Assembly (NCBI GenBank): GCA_963749905.1
Contig: CAVVOF010000006.1
Location: 186,001-250,000, forward strand
Direction of reading: 5' to 3'
Length of the DNA stretch: 64,000 nucleotides
From: UBA10649 sp963749905
Lineage (GTDB): Bacteria; Actinomycetota; Actinomycetes; S36-B12
Notes under the pieces: model-generated
Told to the model about the DNA's origin: nothing
Seen by the model: the letters and a program-made list of their open reading frames with translations, nothing else
The model's database searches: none
Position numbers and translations under genes: made by a program
In this document: positions 7,749 to 15,861 of the stretch, piece by piece
Layout of the letters: every line of letters begins with the position of its first letter
How positions within the stretch are numbered: the first letter of the stretch is position 1

Positions 7749-9310
7749 CGCACCGGCCGCAGGGTCTGGGCAGCAGCCACCGCGCGCAGCACCGCCGCGG
7801 CCTTGTTCGCGCACTCCGTCGCCTCCGCCTCGGGGACCGAGTCGGCGACGATGCCCGCGCCCGCCTGCACGTGCGCCGTGCCGTCCTTGATCAGGGCCGT
7901 CCGGATGGCGATGGCCGCGTCGAGATTGCCCGCGAAGTCGAAGTAGCCGACGCAGCCGCCATAGAGCCCGCGCCGCAGCGGCTCGAGCTCGTCGATGATG
8001 GCCATGGCACGCGGCTTGGGCGCACCGGAGAGCGTGCCGGCGGGGAACGTCGCAGCGAGCACGTCGTATGCCGACCGACCGTCGGCCAGGGTCCCGGTGA
8101 CCGTCGAGACCAGGTGCATGACGTGCGAGTACCGCTCGACGCCCATGAAGTCGACCACGCTGACCGAACCGGGCGCGCACACGCGTCCGAGGTCGTTGCG
8201 GGCCAGGTCCACGAGCATCACGTGCTCGGCGCGCTCCTTGACGTCGTTGCTCATCTCCTCGGCAAGCGCGTTGTCCTCCTCGGGCGTCGCCCCGCGCCAG
8301 CGCGTCCCGGCGATCGGGTGCAGCACGCAGCGCCCCGACGTCACGGTCACCAGCGCCTCGGGCGACGACCCGACGATGTCGAAGGCGGTGCGGCCCGGCA
8401 GCTCGCCCGACTCGTCGTCGGCCGCTCGACCGTCGTCGACCGGCACCCGGATCAGGTACATGTACGGACTGGGATTGGTCGCCCGCAGCACGCGGTAGAC
8501 GTCGAGCGCCGAAGCCGAGCACTCGGCGGTGTAGCGCTGGGACAGCACGATCTGGAACGCGTCGCCCGCACGGATGTACTCCTTCGCGGCCTCGACCTGC
8601 TCCAGGTACTCGCGGTAGGGGGTGTGCGACTCGACCTCGACCGCTTGCGCCTGGTCGTAGGTGGACAACTGCACCGGCAGCTGGCCGGCGAGCTGCTCCT
8701 GCATGCCGTCGAGGCGGGCCACGGCGTCCCGCCAGGCGTCGTCGACGCGCTCGTCGGAGGCGTCGTAGTTGATGGCGTTGGCGATGAGCAGCACGGACCC
8801 GTCCGCGTGGTCGAGGACGGCGAGGTCGGTGGCCAGCAGGAAGCCGACGTCGGGGATGCCGAGGACGTCCGGGTTCTCGTCCGGGACGCGCTCCCAGGCC
8901 CGGACCGCGTCGTAGGTCAGGTAGCCGACCAGCCCGCCGGTCAGCGGCGGCAGGCCCGGCAGCGGCTCGGTGCGCAGCAGGTCGACGGTGTCGCGGAGCG
9001 CATCCACGGTGCGGCCGCCGGCGGGGACGCCGCGGGGCGCGCGCCCGAGCCAGGCAGCGTGGCCGTCGCGGTCGGTCAGCATCGCTGCCGAGCGGACCCC
9101 GATGAACGAGTAGCGCGACCAGCTGCGGCCCTGCTCCGCCGACTCGAGCAGGAAGGTGCCGGACCGCTCCCCGCACAGGACCTCGAACAGTCCGACGGCG
9201 GTGATGCCGTCGGCCAGCAGGCGCCGGACGACGGGGATGACCCGGCGCTGCTGGGCGAGCGCGCGGAACGCGGCGAGGTCGGGGGTGGCGGCGCCGGTGA
9301 AGTCGGCCAT
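7745..9310 (-). CDS. trpE: Anthranilate synthase component I
   Basis: TrpE converts chorismate plus ammonia (from the TrpG glutaminase) to anthranilate, the committed step of tryptophan synthesis. The intact 521-residue frame contains the N-terminal feedback region (LLESAEQGRSWSRYSFIG with the LLES motif that binds tryptophan). The catalytic chorismate-binding domain has FQIVLSQRY, PIAGTRWRG, VDLARNDLGRVC, TFPAGTLSGAPK and GGCVGYFDF. It shares one base with the end of hisI (TGATG). No trpG or trpD lies in the window, so these must be elsewhere. No leader peptide or attenuator is possible directly upstream because hisI abuts. Confidence 0.96.
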   Translation of the reverse strand: MADFTGAATPDLAAFRALAQQRRVIPVVRRLLADGITAVGLFEVLCGERSGTFLLESAEQGRSWSRYSFIGVRSAAMLTDRDGHAAWLGRAPRGVPAGGRTVDALRDTVDLLRTEPLPGLPPLTGGLVGYLTYDAVRAWERVPDENPDVLGIPDVGFLLATDLAVLDHADGSVLLIANAINYDASDERVDDAWRDAVARLDGMQEQLAGQLPVQLSTYDQAQAVEVESHTPYREYLEQVEAAKEYIRAGDAFQIVLSQRYTAECSASALDVYRVLRATNPSPYMYLIRVPVDDGRAADDESGELPGRTAFDIVGSSPEALVTVTSGRCVLHPIAGTRWRGATPEEDNALAEEMSNDVKERAEHVMLVDLARNDLGRVCAPGSVSVVDFMGVERYSHVMHLVSTVTGTLADGRSAYDVLAATFPAGTLSGAPKPRAMAIIDELEPLRRGLYGGCVGYFDFAGNLDAAIAIRTALIKDGTAHVQAGAGIVADSVPEAEATECANKAAAVLRAVAAAQTLRPVR

Positions 9311-9678
9311 CAGCCGTCCGCTCCGGCCGGCACCGTACGGAAGGTGTCGAAGCAGCTGCGCGCACCGGTGTGGCAGGCAGCACCGGTCTGGTCGACGAGG
9401 AGCAGCACGGTGTCGCCGTCGCAGTCCAGTCGCAGTTCCCTGACCTGCTGGACGTGGCCCGAGGTGTCGCCCTTGGCCCAGCGCTGGCCACGACTGCGGC
9501 TGAAGTAGACCCCCCGGCCGGTCTCGAGGCTCTCCCGAACCGAGTCGGCGTCCATCCAGGCCATCATCAGCACCTCGTGGGTGTCCCATTGCTGGGCGAT
9601 GGCGGGTACCAGCCCGGCCTCGTTGAAGCGGATGCGGGCGAGGACGTCGTCCACGGTCTCGGCAGCCATGGGGGCCAT
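9310..9678 (-). CDS. hisI: Phosphoribosyl-AMP cyclohydrolase
   Basis: HisI opens the adenine ring of PR-AMP, the third step of histidine synthesis. The protein of about 122 residues carries MMAWMDADS, YFSRSRGQRWAKGDTSGH and the metal-binding LRLDCDGDTVLLL then GAACHTGARSCF. Two Met starts (9678 and 9669) are possible; neither has a clear RBS, so a leaderless mRNA from the 9678 ATG is plausible. It is separated from hisD-F by the HNH and TIGR03085 genes and heads the trp operon, coupling the two pathways. It is not fused to hisE. Confidence 0.93.
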   Translation of the reverse strand: MAPMAAETVDDVLARIRFNEAGLVPAIAQQWDTHEVLMMAWMDADSVRESLETGRGVYFSRSRGQRWAKGDTSGHVQQVRELRLDCDGDTVLLLVDQTGAACHTGARSCFDTFRTVPAGADG

Positions 9679-9764
9679 TGTGCCGAGCGCGCGTCGCGCA
9701 GCTGCGCGTGGTCCGGCTCCATGGCCGAGTCGCCGGGCGTACCGCGTCATGGCAGAGTCGACGC

Positions 9765-10406
9765 ATGAGCGCCTCGCACTACGCCCGCCAGGAGCGACAG
9801 GAGCTGTCGGAGCTCCTGCTGCAGACCGGACCGGACGCCCCCACCCTGTGCGGGGGCTGGACGACCGCCGACCTGGCCGCCCACCTGGTGGTCCGGGAGG
9901 GCCGGCCGGACGCCGCCGCAGGCATCGTGCTGCCGCCCCTGTCCGGCTGGACGGAGCGCGTCCAGAACGCGACGGCGTCGATCTCGTACCCGGAGCTGGT
10001 GCGCAAGGTGCGGACCGGTCCCCCGACGCTGTCGTTCTTCTCGCTGCCCGGCGTGGACGGGCAGGCGAACCTGATCGAGTACACGGTGCACCACGAGGAC
10101 GTCCGCCGGGCCCAGCCCGGGTGGACGCCGCGGCAGCTCGAGCCCGATTTCGCGGACGCGCTGTGGTCGCGACTGCGCGGCGCGGCGCGCCTGATGTACC
10201 GGCGCGTTCCGGTGGGCGTCACGCTGGTGCGCACGGACGGCGCGGGCGGGCAGATGGTCGCGCGGGCGGGCGAGCCGATGGTGACGCTGACCGGGACGGT
10301 GATGGAACTGCTGATGCGGTCGTACGGACGTCATGAGGTGCAGCTCGAGGTCACCGGCGACCCGGAGGCGATCGAGGCGTTCGAGAACGCCGAGATCCGG
10401 ATCTAG
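9765..10406 (+). CDS. TIGR03085 family (mycothiol-transferase-like fold) protein
   Basis: 213-residue protein of the DinB / maleylpyruvate-isomerase N-terminal fold. The N-terminal helix (YARQERQELSELLLQTGPDA), TLCGGWTTADLAAHLVVRE and the YTVHHEDVRRA block are diagnostic. The His residues in HLVVRE and YTVHHED would form the metal site of this fold. TIGR03085 proteins are common in actinomycetes and may use mycothiol or metal, but no reaction is known. Divergent from hisI with an 86-bp gap. The stop meets the convergent HNH gene within a few bases. Confidence 0.8.
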   Translation: MSASHYARQERQELSELLLQTGPDAPTLCGGWTTADLAAHLVVREGRPDAAAGIVLPPLSGWTERVQNATASISYPELVRKVRTGPPTLSFFSLPGVDGQANLIEYTVHHEDVRRAQPGWTPRQLEPDFADALWSRLRGAARLMYRRVPVGVTLVRTDGAGGQMVARAGEPMVTLTGTVMELLMRSYGRHEVQLEVTGDPEAIEAFENAEIRI

Positions 10407-11850
10407 GGTCCGCCCTCGAGGGTCGGCTGTTCGGCCAGCGGGACAGGTTCGTGGACGTACTGGTCTCCGGTGGGCGAGACGAACGTGCAGGAGCCGTCGG
10501 GGGCGGAGTCCCGGATCCTCCACCGGCCGTGGGTCTTCAGGTTGTGGTGCCGGCGGCAGAGCAGTCCGGTGTTGGCCAGCGTGGTCGCGCCACCGTCCGT
10601 GTAGTCGATGGCGTGGTCGATGTCGCAGTGCTGGGCGCGACGACTGCACCCCGGGAACCGGCAGGTCCGGTCACGGGACCGCAACCAGGCGACCAGCTCG
10701 CTTCCCGGGACGTAGCGTCGCGCACCCTGGTCGATCAGGACGCCGGTGAGCGGGTCGGTGACCAGGCGGCGCACCGCGATCGGGGCGGTCGCGGCCGTCA
10801 GCAGATCGAGCAGGTAGCGTCACGGTCGACCTCCGCCGTGTCGGCGCCGACCGTGACGGTGGCGGCGCCCGACGGGGCGAGGCCGGCCAGGGTGCGCACG
10901 TCGACGACGACCTGCAGCTCCACGGCGAGCCGCGCGGCCCGATCCTGCGCCATGTCCTCGGTCGAGCGGGCCGGGCGGCGGAGCAGGTCCACGAACGCGG
11001 CGGCCCGCACCTCGCCCCAGGTCGCGTCCGCCGGCAGGTCGAACGGCTGGCCCGCGTCCTCGTGCACGTGGGCGCGGGCATGGGCGTCGACCGCGGCCGT
11101 GATCCACGCGGCGTCCGCCGCGGCGAGCCGGGCCATCACCACCCCGATGCCGTCGTCCTCCGCCCACGCCCGGACCTCGCGGGTGCAACGCGCCCGGCGT
11201 CGCCGGGCCGCAGCCCCGTCCGGGTCGATCGCGGTCACCACGCGACGCGCCCGCTGCCGGGTCTGGCTCACCGTCTCCGACCGCGCCGGCCGCAGCACCC
11301 GGTCCTGCAGCCGGGCGCACGCCGCAGCGAACACGTCCTCGTCACCGGCAGCGACCCGGTCCGGGCGCAGGCGCCGGGCCTGCTCGGCGATCTGGCGGGC
11401 GTGGGCGGCCGTGATGTCGCCCGCCGCGAGCGCGTCCCAGGTGGCGCGCAGCGGTCCGTGCAGCAGCCGCGCCGTGTCCACCTCGCTACGGACCGTGCCC
11501 GGAGCCCGGTGCAGCGCCGCCGCGATCTCGTCCACCACCTCGTCCACGATCGTCACCGTCCGCGGCCGGGCCGACTCGACCTCGCCGGCCTCGACCAGGA
11601 CATCCCGGGACACCCGCTGCGCACCCGCCGCCCGGACCAGCAGCTGCGACTCCAAGGCGTCCAGGCTGGCCCGCTCACGCTGCAGCGTCTCCAACGCCGA
11701 CAGCGCCTCATCCGCCGACAGCGACCCGGCGCCACCCCGAGCCAGCACCGCCAGCCCGGCCAGCGAGCCCAACGGCGCCGGATGCCAGCCGTCCCGCCGC
11801 GAGGCCACCACCGGCAGCGTGACGGCCACCACCGCCATGGATTCGAACAT
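10403..11850 (-). CDS. DUF222 / HNH endonuclease (13E12-like), frameshifted
   Basis: A helical DUF222 N-terminal domain (about residues 20-330) is followed by an HNH nuclease domain: CRFPGCSRRAQHCDIDHA, NTGLLCRRHHNLK. The two cysteine pairs, the DH and the final HH are intact. One missing base near 10808 breaks the frame (VDRDAT|YLLDLLTAATAP is the expected junction), probably a sequence error. The ATG at 11850 sits inside a perfect LexA box and eight bases after a TAGAAT -10, so I infer a leaderless, DNA-damage-inducible mRNA. An in-frame ATG at 11838 is the alternative start. Mycobacterial 13E12-family genes of the same domain type are known LexA targets. Confidence 0.85.
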
Positions 11851-11886
11851 GTGTTCGATTCTAGCGCTCGACCGCGCGAAACGCAA
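11843..11886 (-). promoter_or_regulatory. LexA (SOS) box overlapping a sigma-A promoter
   Basis: TCGAACATGTGTTCGA at 11843-11858 is a perfect 16-bp palindrome matching the actinobacterial LexA operator (TCGAAC-N4-GTTCGA). On the minus strand a -35 TTGCGT (11886-11881) and a -10 TAGAAT (11863-11858) are 17 bp apart. The operator covers the expected transcription start and the ATG of the DUF222/HNH gene. LexA binding here would block initiation. High confidence in the match; expression not shown. Confidence 0.88.
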
Positions 11887-11924
11887 GCAATACCAAGGGG
11901 TTTTCGCCACTCCCAGCCCCGCGA

Positions 11925-12695
11925 TCAGCGGATCGGGTAGCCGGCCTCCGCGATCTCGGCCTTGACCTCGTCGATGCGCAGCGTCCCGAAGTGGAAGACG
12001 CTGGCCGCCAGCACGGCATCGGCACCGGCGCGCACCGCCGGCACGAAGTCACCGATCCGACCGGCACCACCACTCGCGATCAGCGGCACGGACACCTCCC
12101 GCCGCACCAGTTCGATCAGGGGCAGGTCGTAGCCCGACTCGGTGCCGTCGGCGTCCATCGAGTTGAGCAGGATCTCCCCCGCACCGCGACGGGCACCCTC
12201 GATCGCCCACTCCACGGCGTCGATGCCGGTGCTCTGCCGACCGCCATGGGTGGTCACCTCGAAGCCGCTCGCCGTCGAGACCCCCTCCGGGCAGCGGCGC
12301 GCGTCGACACTGAGCACCACGCACTGGGCGCCGAACCGCTCGGCCGCCTCGCTGAGCAGCTCGGGCCGCTTGATGGCGGCGGTGTTCAGGCTGACCTTGT
12401 CTGCGCCGGCACGCAGCAGCCGGTCGAAGTCGTCAGCCTCCCGCACCCCTCCGCCGACCGTCAGCGGGATGAAGACCGTCTCCGCAGTGCGGCGCACGAC
12501 GTCGTACGTCGTCTCACGGTCGGACGAGGAAGCGGTGATGTCCAGGAAGACGAGCTCGTCGGCGCCGGCAAGCCCATACGCCGTGGCCAGCTCGACCGGG
12601 TCACCGGCATCGCGCAGTTCGACGAAGTTGACGCCCTTGACCACCCGTCCCGCGTCCACGTCGAGGCACGGGATGACTCGGATCGCAACGCTCAC
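11925..12695 (-). CDS. hisF: Imidazole glycerol phosphate synthase, cyclase subunit
   Basis: HisF uses ammonia from HisH to convert PRFAR into IGP and AICAR. The 256-residue half-barrel repeat protein has IRVIPCLDVDAGRVVKG (catalytic Asp), FLDITASS, PLTVGGGVRE, KVSLNTAA, VLSVDAR, GAGEILLNSMDADGT (second catalytic Asp) and LIASGGAG. The GTG start overlaps the hisA stop (GTGA). It is the last gene of the hisD-F run, 74 bases before the start of the HNH gene on the same strand. Confidence 0.97.
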   Translation of the reverse strand: MSVAIRVIPCLDVDAGRVVKGVNFVELRDAGDPVELATAYGLAGADELVFLDITASSSDRETTYDVVRRTAETVFIPLTVGGGVREADDFDRLLRAGADKVSLNTAAIKRPELLSEAAERFGAQCVVLSVDARRCPEGVSTASGFEVTTHGGRQSTGIDAVEWAIEGARRGAGEILLNSMDADGTESGYDLPLIELVRREVSVPLIASGGAGRIGDFVPAVRAGADAVLAASVFHFGTLRIDEVKAEIAEAGYPIR

Positions 12696-13477
12696 GGTCG
12701 GGGCGGTCCCCACTCGTACGGGTCGTAGCGGGGCTCGATCGACGCGATCGCCTCGGCCAGCGTGAAGGCCCCGTCGTACAGGGCCCGGCCCACGATCGCC
12801 CCCTCGATGCCCAGCGGGACCATGTCGGCCAGCTTGTGCAGGTCCTCCAGTCGGGCGATGCCGCCGGAGGCGACGACCGGGCGGTCGGTCGCCTCGCACA
12901 CCTGCTTGAGCAGGTGGAAGTTCGGACCGTGCATGGTGCCGTCCTTGGTGACGTCGGTGACCACGTAGCGGGCGCAGCCGGCAGCGTCGAGGCGGCCCAG
13001 GGTCTCCCACAGGTCGCCGCCGTCCTGGGTCCAGCCACGAGCCGAGAGGGTGGTGCCGCGGACGTCGAGCCCGACGGCGATCCGGTCGCCGTGCTCGGCG
13101 ATGACCCGCGCGGTCCAGTCGGGATCCTCGAGAGCGGCAGTGCCGAGGTTGACGCGCTCGCACCCGGTAGCGAGCGCCCGCGTCAGGGACTCGTCGTCGC
13201 GGATGCCGCCGGAGAGCTCGACCCGCACGGCGCCGCGCACCTCGTGCACGACGTGGGCGAGCAGGTCGGCGTTGCTGCCCCGGCCGAAGGCCGCGTCGAG
13301 ATCGACGAGGTGGATCCACGTGGCGCCCTGCTCGACCCAGCTGCGGGCTGCGTCGATCGGCGCCCCGTACGTGGTCTCGGTACCGGCCTTTCCCTGGACG
13401 AGTCGGACGGCCTGGCCGTCGGCGACGTCGACAGCGGGCAGCAGCTCGAGCATGCGCGGGGAGGTCACGCTCGGCAC
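12692..13477 (-). CDS. priA: Phosphoribosyl isomerase HisA/PriA
   Basis: Isomerises ProFAR to PRFAR in histidine synthesis. In actinobacteria the same enzyme (PriA) also performs the TrpF reaction. The barrel carries LLPAVDVADGQAVRLVQG (first catalytic Asp), VELSGGIRDD, an RGW stretch followed by QDGGDLWETL, VTDVTKDGTMHGPN (second Asp) and IVGRALYDG. The Arg and Trp of RGW match residues used by PriA for dual substrates. Together with the absence of trpF from the window this supports a bifunctional enzyme. Start: GTG at 13477, one base after the hisH stop; ATG at 13453 is the alternative. Confidence 0.92.
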   Translation of the reverse strand: MPSVTSPRMLELLPAVDVADGQAVRLVQGKAGTETTYGAPIDAARSWVEQGATWIHLVDLDAAFGRGSNADLLAHVVHEVRGAVRVELSGGIRDDESLTRALATGCERVNLGTAALEDPDWTARVIAEHGDRIAVGLDVRGTTLSARGWTQDGGDLWETLGRLDAAGCARYVVTDVTKDGTMHGPNFHLLKQVCEATDRPVVASGGIARLEDLHKLADMVPLGIEGAIVGRALYDGAFTLAEAIASIEPRYDPYEWGPPRP

Positions 13478-13478
13478 C

Positions 13479-14138
13479 CTATCGGGGGCGGTCCCGCCTC
13501 AGCGGAGCCCATTGCACCCAGGTGCGCAGGAGGGCGGCGCCGGCATCACCGGACTTCTCCGGATGGAACTGGGTCGCCACCAGCGGGCCGTTCTCGACGG
13601 CCGAGACGAAGTCCTGGCCGTGGTGCGTCCACGTCACGCCGGGGGGCTTTCGGTTGCGGTCCTCCCCAACCAGCGTCCACTGCGTCACGGCGAAGGAGTG
13701 CACGAAGTAGAACCGCTCGTCCCGCACATCGGCGAACAGCGCGGAATCCTCGGGCGGCTGCACCGTGTTCCAGCCCATGTGCGGCAGCACCGGTGCCTGC
13801 AGCTCCTCGACGACGCCCGGCCACTCCCCCAGCCCGGCCGTCTCCAGGCCGTGCTCGACGCCCCGCTCGAACAGCACCTGCATGCCGACGCAGATGCCGA
13901 GCACCGGGCGCCCGCCCGCGAGCCGTCGATCGACGAGGAGGTCGCCGCGCACCCGCCGGATGCCGGCCATGCAGGCCGCGTACGCCCCCACGCCCGGGAC
14001 GACGAGCCCGTCGGCCGCCATCGCCGCATCGAAGTCGTCGGTGACCACCACCTCCGCGCCGACCCGCTCGAGGGCCCGCTGCGCCGACCGCAGGTTGCCG
14101 GAGCCGTAGTCGAGGACGACGACCGAAGGCACCGCCAT
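13479..14138 (-). CDS. hisH: Imidazole glycerol phosphate synthase, glutaminase subunit
   Basis: HisH hydrolyses glutamine and channels ammonia to HisF. Class-I glutamine amidotransferase of 219 residues: VLDYGSGNLRS, the oxyanion strand VVPGVGAY, the nucleophile in LGICVGMQ, and the His/Glu pair in QFHPEKSG. HMGWNTV is the family-specific interface segment. The start shares one base with the hisB stop (TGATG). The gene order B-H-A-F is the usual actinobacterial one. Confidence 0.97.
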   Translation of the reverse strand: MAVPSVVVLDYGSGNLRSAQRALERVGAEVVVTDDFDAAMAADGLVVPGVGAYAACMAGIRRVRGDLLVDRRLAGGRPVLGICVGMQVLFERGVEHGLETAGLGEWPGVVEELQAPVLPHMGWNTVQPPEDSALFADVRDERFYFVHSFAVTQWTLVGEDRNRKPPGVTWTHHGQDFVSAVENGPLVATQFHPEKSGDAGAALLRTWVQWAPLRRDRPR

Positions 14139-14740
14139 CAGGACGTGGGCGGCGTCAGCGTGCCCTTGGTCGAGGGCACGCCGACCACGCGGGGATCGAC
14201 GGTCACCGCATCGCGCAGCGAGCGGGCGACCGACTTGAACTGCGCCTCGACCATGTGGTGCGCATTGCGACCCGACAGCACCCGCACGTGCAGCGTGATC
14301 TGCGCGGTGGCGACCAGCGACTCCCAGATGTGGCGTGTCAGCGAGGTGTCGTAGGTGCCGATCAGCTCGACGAGCTCGGGCTCCTCGTGCACAAGGTAGG
14401 GCCGTCCGGACAGGTCCACGGCCGACTGCACCAGGGCCTCGTCCAGCGGCACGAGCGCATCCCCGTACCGACGCAGCCCGGCTCGGTCGCCGAGCGCCTC
14501 GTTGAGGGCCGTGCCCAAGGCCAGGGTGGTGTCCTCGACCGTGTGGTGCGCATCCACCTCGAGGTCACCCCGCGTCCGCACGATGAGGTCGAGGCCACCG
14601 TGCTTGGCCAGCTGGGCCAGCATGTGGTCGAAGAACGGGACTCCCGTGTCGACGGTGCTCGTACCGGTGCCGTCGACCTCGAGCTCGACCAGGACCTGGC
14701 TCTCCTTGGTGCTGCGCTCGACGCGCGCGCTGCGGCTCAT
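14138..14740 (-). CDS. hisB: Imidazoleglycerol-phosphate dehydratase
   Basis: HisB dehydrates IGP to imidazole-acetol phosphate, using two manganese ions. The monofunctional 200-residue form (no phosphatase domain) shows the metal motifs FFDHMLAQLAKH, DAHHTVED, HIWESL and NAHHMVEAQFK. The start overlaps hisC by four bases (ATG at 14740, hisC stop at 14737). A separate histidinol-phosphatase is therefore needed and is not in this window. Confidence 0.97.
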   Translation of the reverse strand: MSRSARVERSTKESQVLVELEVDGTGTSTVDTGVPFFDHMLAQLAKHGGLDLIVRTRGDLEVDAHHTVEDTTLALGTALNEALGDRAGLRRYGDALVPLDEALVQSAVDLSGRPYLVHEEPELVELIGTYDTSLTRHIWESLVATAQITLHVRVLSGRNAHHMVEAQFKSVARSLRDAVTVDPRVVGVPSTKGTLTPPTS

Positions 14741-15861
14741 CCGCTGCCTTCCTCATCAGGCCGCCCGGTCGTCTCGAGCAGCGCCGACCTGAACATATCG
14801 TTCTCCGCCGGCGTGCCCACCGACACGCGCAGCCATCCCTCCGGACCGGTCTGCCGGATCAGGACGCCGCGGTCCAGCAGGCCGCGCCAGACGGCGTCGC
14901 GATCCTCGAACATGCCGAACAGGATGAAGTTCGCGTCACTCGGCGTGACGGTGAAGCCGCGCGCGACGAGCCACGCGGCGAGCGCGTCCCTCTCCTCGCG
15001 CAGGAGCGCCACCTGCGCCTGCAGGACATCGGCGTGCCGCAGGGCGGTACGCGCCACCGCCTGCGTGACCGCGGACAGGTGGTACGGCAGCCGCACCACG
15101 CGCAGGGCGTCGACGACGCGCGGGTCGGCCGCGGCCGCGTACCCCAGCCGGGCACCGGCGAGCGCGAACGCCTTGCTCATCGTGCGGGTGACGACGAGGT
15201 TGGGGTACTCGTCGAACAGGACGCAGGCGCTCGGGACGCCCGTGCGTCGGAACTCGGCGTAGGCCTCGTCGACGACCACCAGGCCGCCCACCTCCAGGGC
15301 CGCCGCCGCGAGCAGGCGGATCTCCTCGGCGGGCAGGGCCGTGCCGCTGGGGTTGTTCGGCGACGACAGCAGGACCAGGGACGGACGCAGCGCGGCGATC
15401 CGGTCGACGGCCACGTCGATGTCGATCGTGAAGTCCGGCCGTCGCGCGAAGGTCACGTACTCGGTGAACGTGTCACGGGCGTACTCCGGGTACATCGAGT
15501 ACGTCGGGTCGAAGGTCAGGGCGACCCGCCCCGGGCCGCCGAATGCGAGGAACAGCTGGTGCATCACCTCGTTGGAGCCGTTGGCCGCCCACAGCTGGTC
15601 CGGCTCGAGCCGGACCCCCGCCTCGGCAGAGAGGTAGTCGGCGAGGGCGCCGCGCAGTCCCTCGAAGTCTCGATCGGGGTACCGATTCAGCGTGACGGCC
15701 ACCTCGGCGACCGCCGCACCGATCGCGGCCGCGAGGTCGTCGGGCAGCGGGAAGGGGTTCTCGTTGACGTTGAGCCGCGCCGGCACGTCGAGTTGCGGTG
15801 CGCCGTAGGACGCCACCCCGACCAGGTCATCGCGTACGGGCGGGGTGAACTCCGCGCTCAC
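14737..15861 (-). CDS. hisC: Histidinol-phosphate aminotransferase
   Basis: PLP-dependent aminotransferase that makes histidinol phosphate. 374 residues; motifs include LNVNENPFPLP, WAANGSNEVMHQL, SSPNNPSGT, VVVDEAYAEF (Asp bound to PLP nitrogen), RTMSKAFALAGARLGY (Schiff-base Lys) and the C-terminal Arg in GWLRVSVGT. GTG at 15861 overlaps the hisD stop (GTGA), continuing the coupled series. Confidence 0.96.
   Translation of the reverse strand: MSAEFTPPVRDDLVGVASYGAPQLDVPARLNVNENPFPLPDDLAAAIGAAVAEVAVTLNRYPDRDFEGLRGALADYLSAEAGVRLEPDQLWAANGSNEVMHQLFLAFGGPGRVALTFDPTYSMYPEYARDTFTEYVTFARRPDFTIDIDVAVDRIAALRPSLVLLSSPNNPSGTALPAEEIRLLAAAALEVGGLVVVDEAYAEFRRTGVPSACVLFDEYPNLVVTRTMSKAFALAGARLGYAAAADPRVVDALRVVRLPYHLSAVTQAVARTALRHADVLQAQVALLREERDALAAWLVARGFTVTPSDANFILFGMFEDRDAVWRGLLDRGVLIRQTGPEGWLRVSVGTPAENDMFRSALLETTGRPDEEGSG

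Noticed and set aside
4345..9508. Long open frames on the plus strand opposite the trp genes and the kinase
   Set aside because: Antisense frames of several hundred codons are expected in DNA with third-position GC bias; they have no recognisable family, no RBS and overlap well-supported genes.
7745..9678. Tryptophan attenuator or leader peptide before trpE
   Set aside because: hisI ends one base into trpE and shows no Trp-codon run or alternative stem; control of the operon must act upstream of hisI or by feedback inhibition.
9740..11925. Mobile element at the HNH gene
   Set aside because: No transposase, integrase, inverted repeats or target duplication flank it; DUF222/HNH genes are dispersed in actinobacteria without such features.
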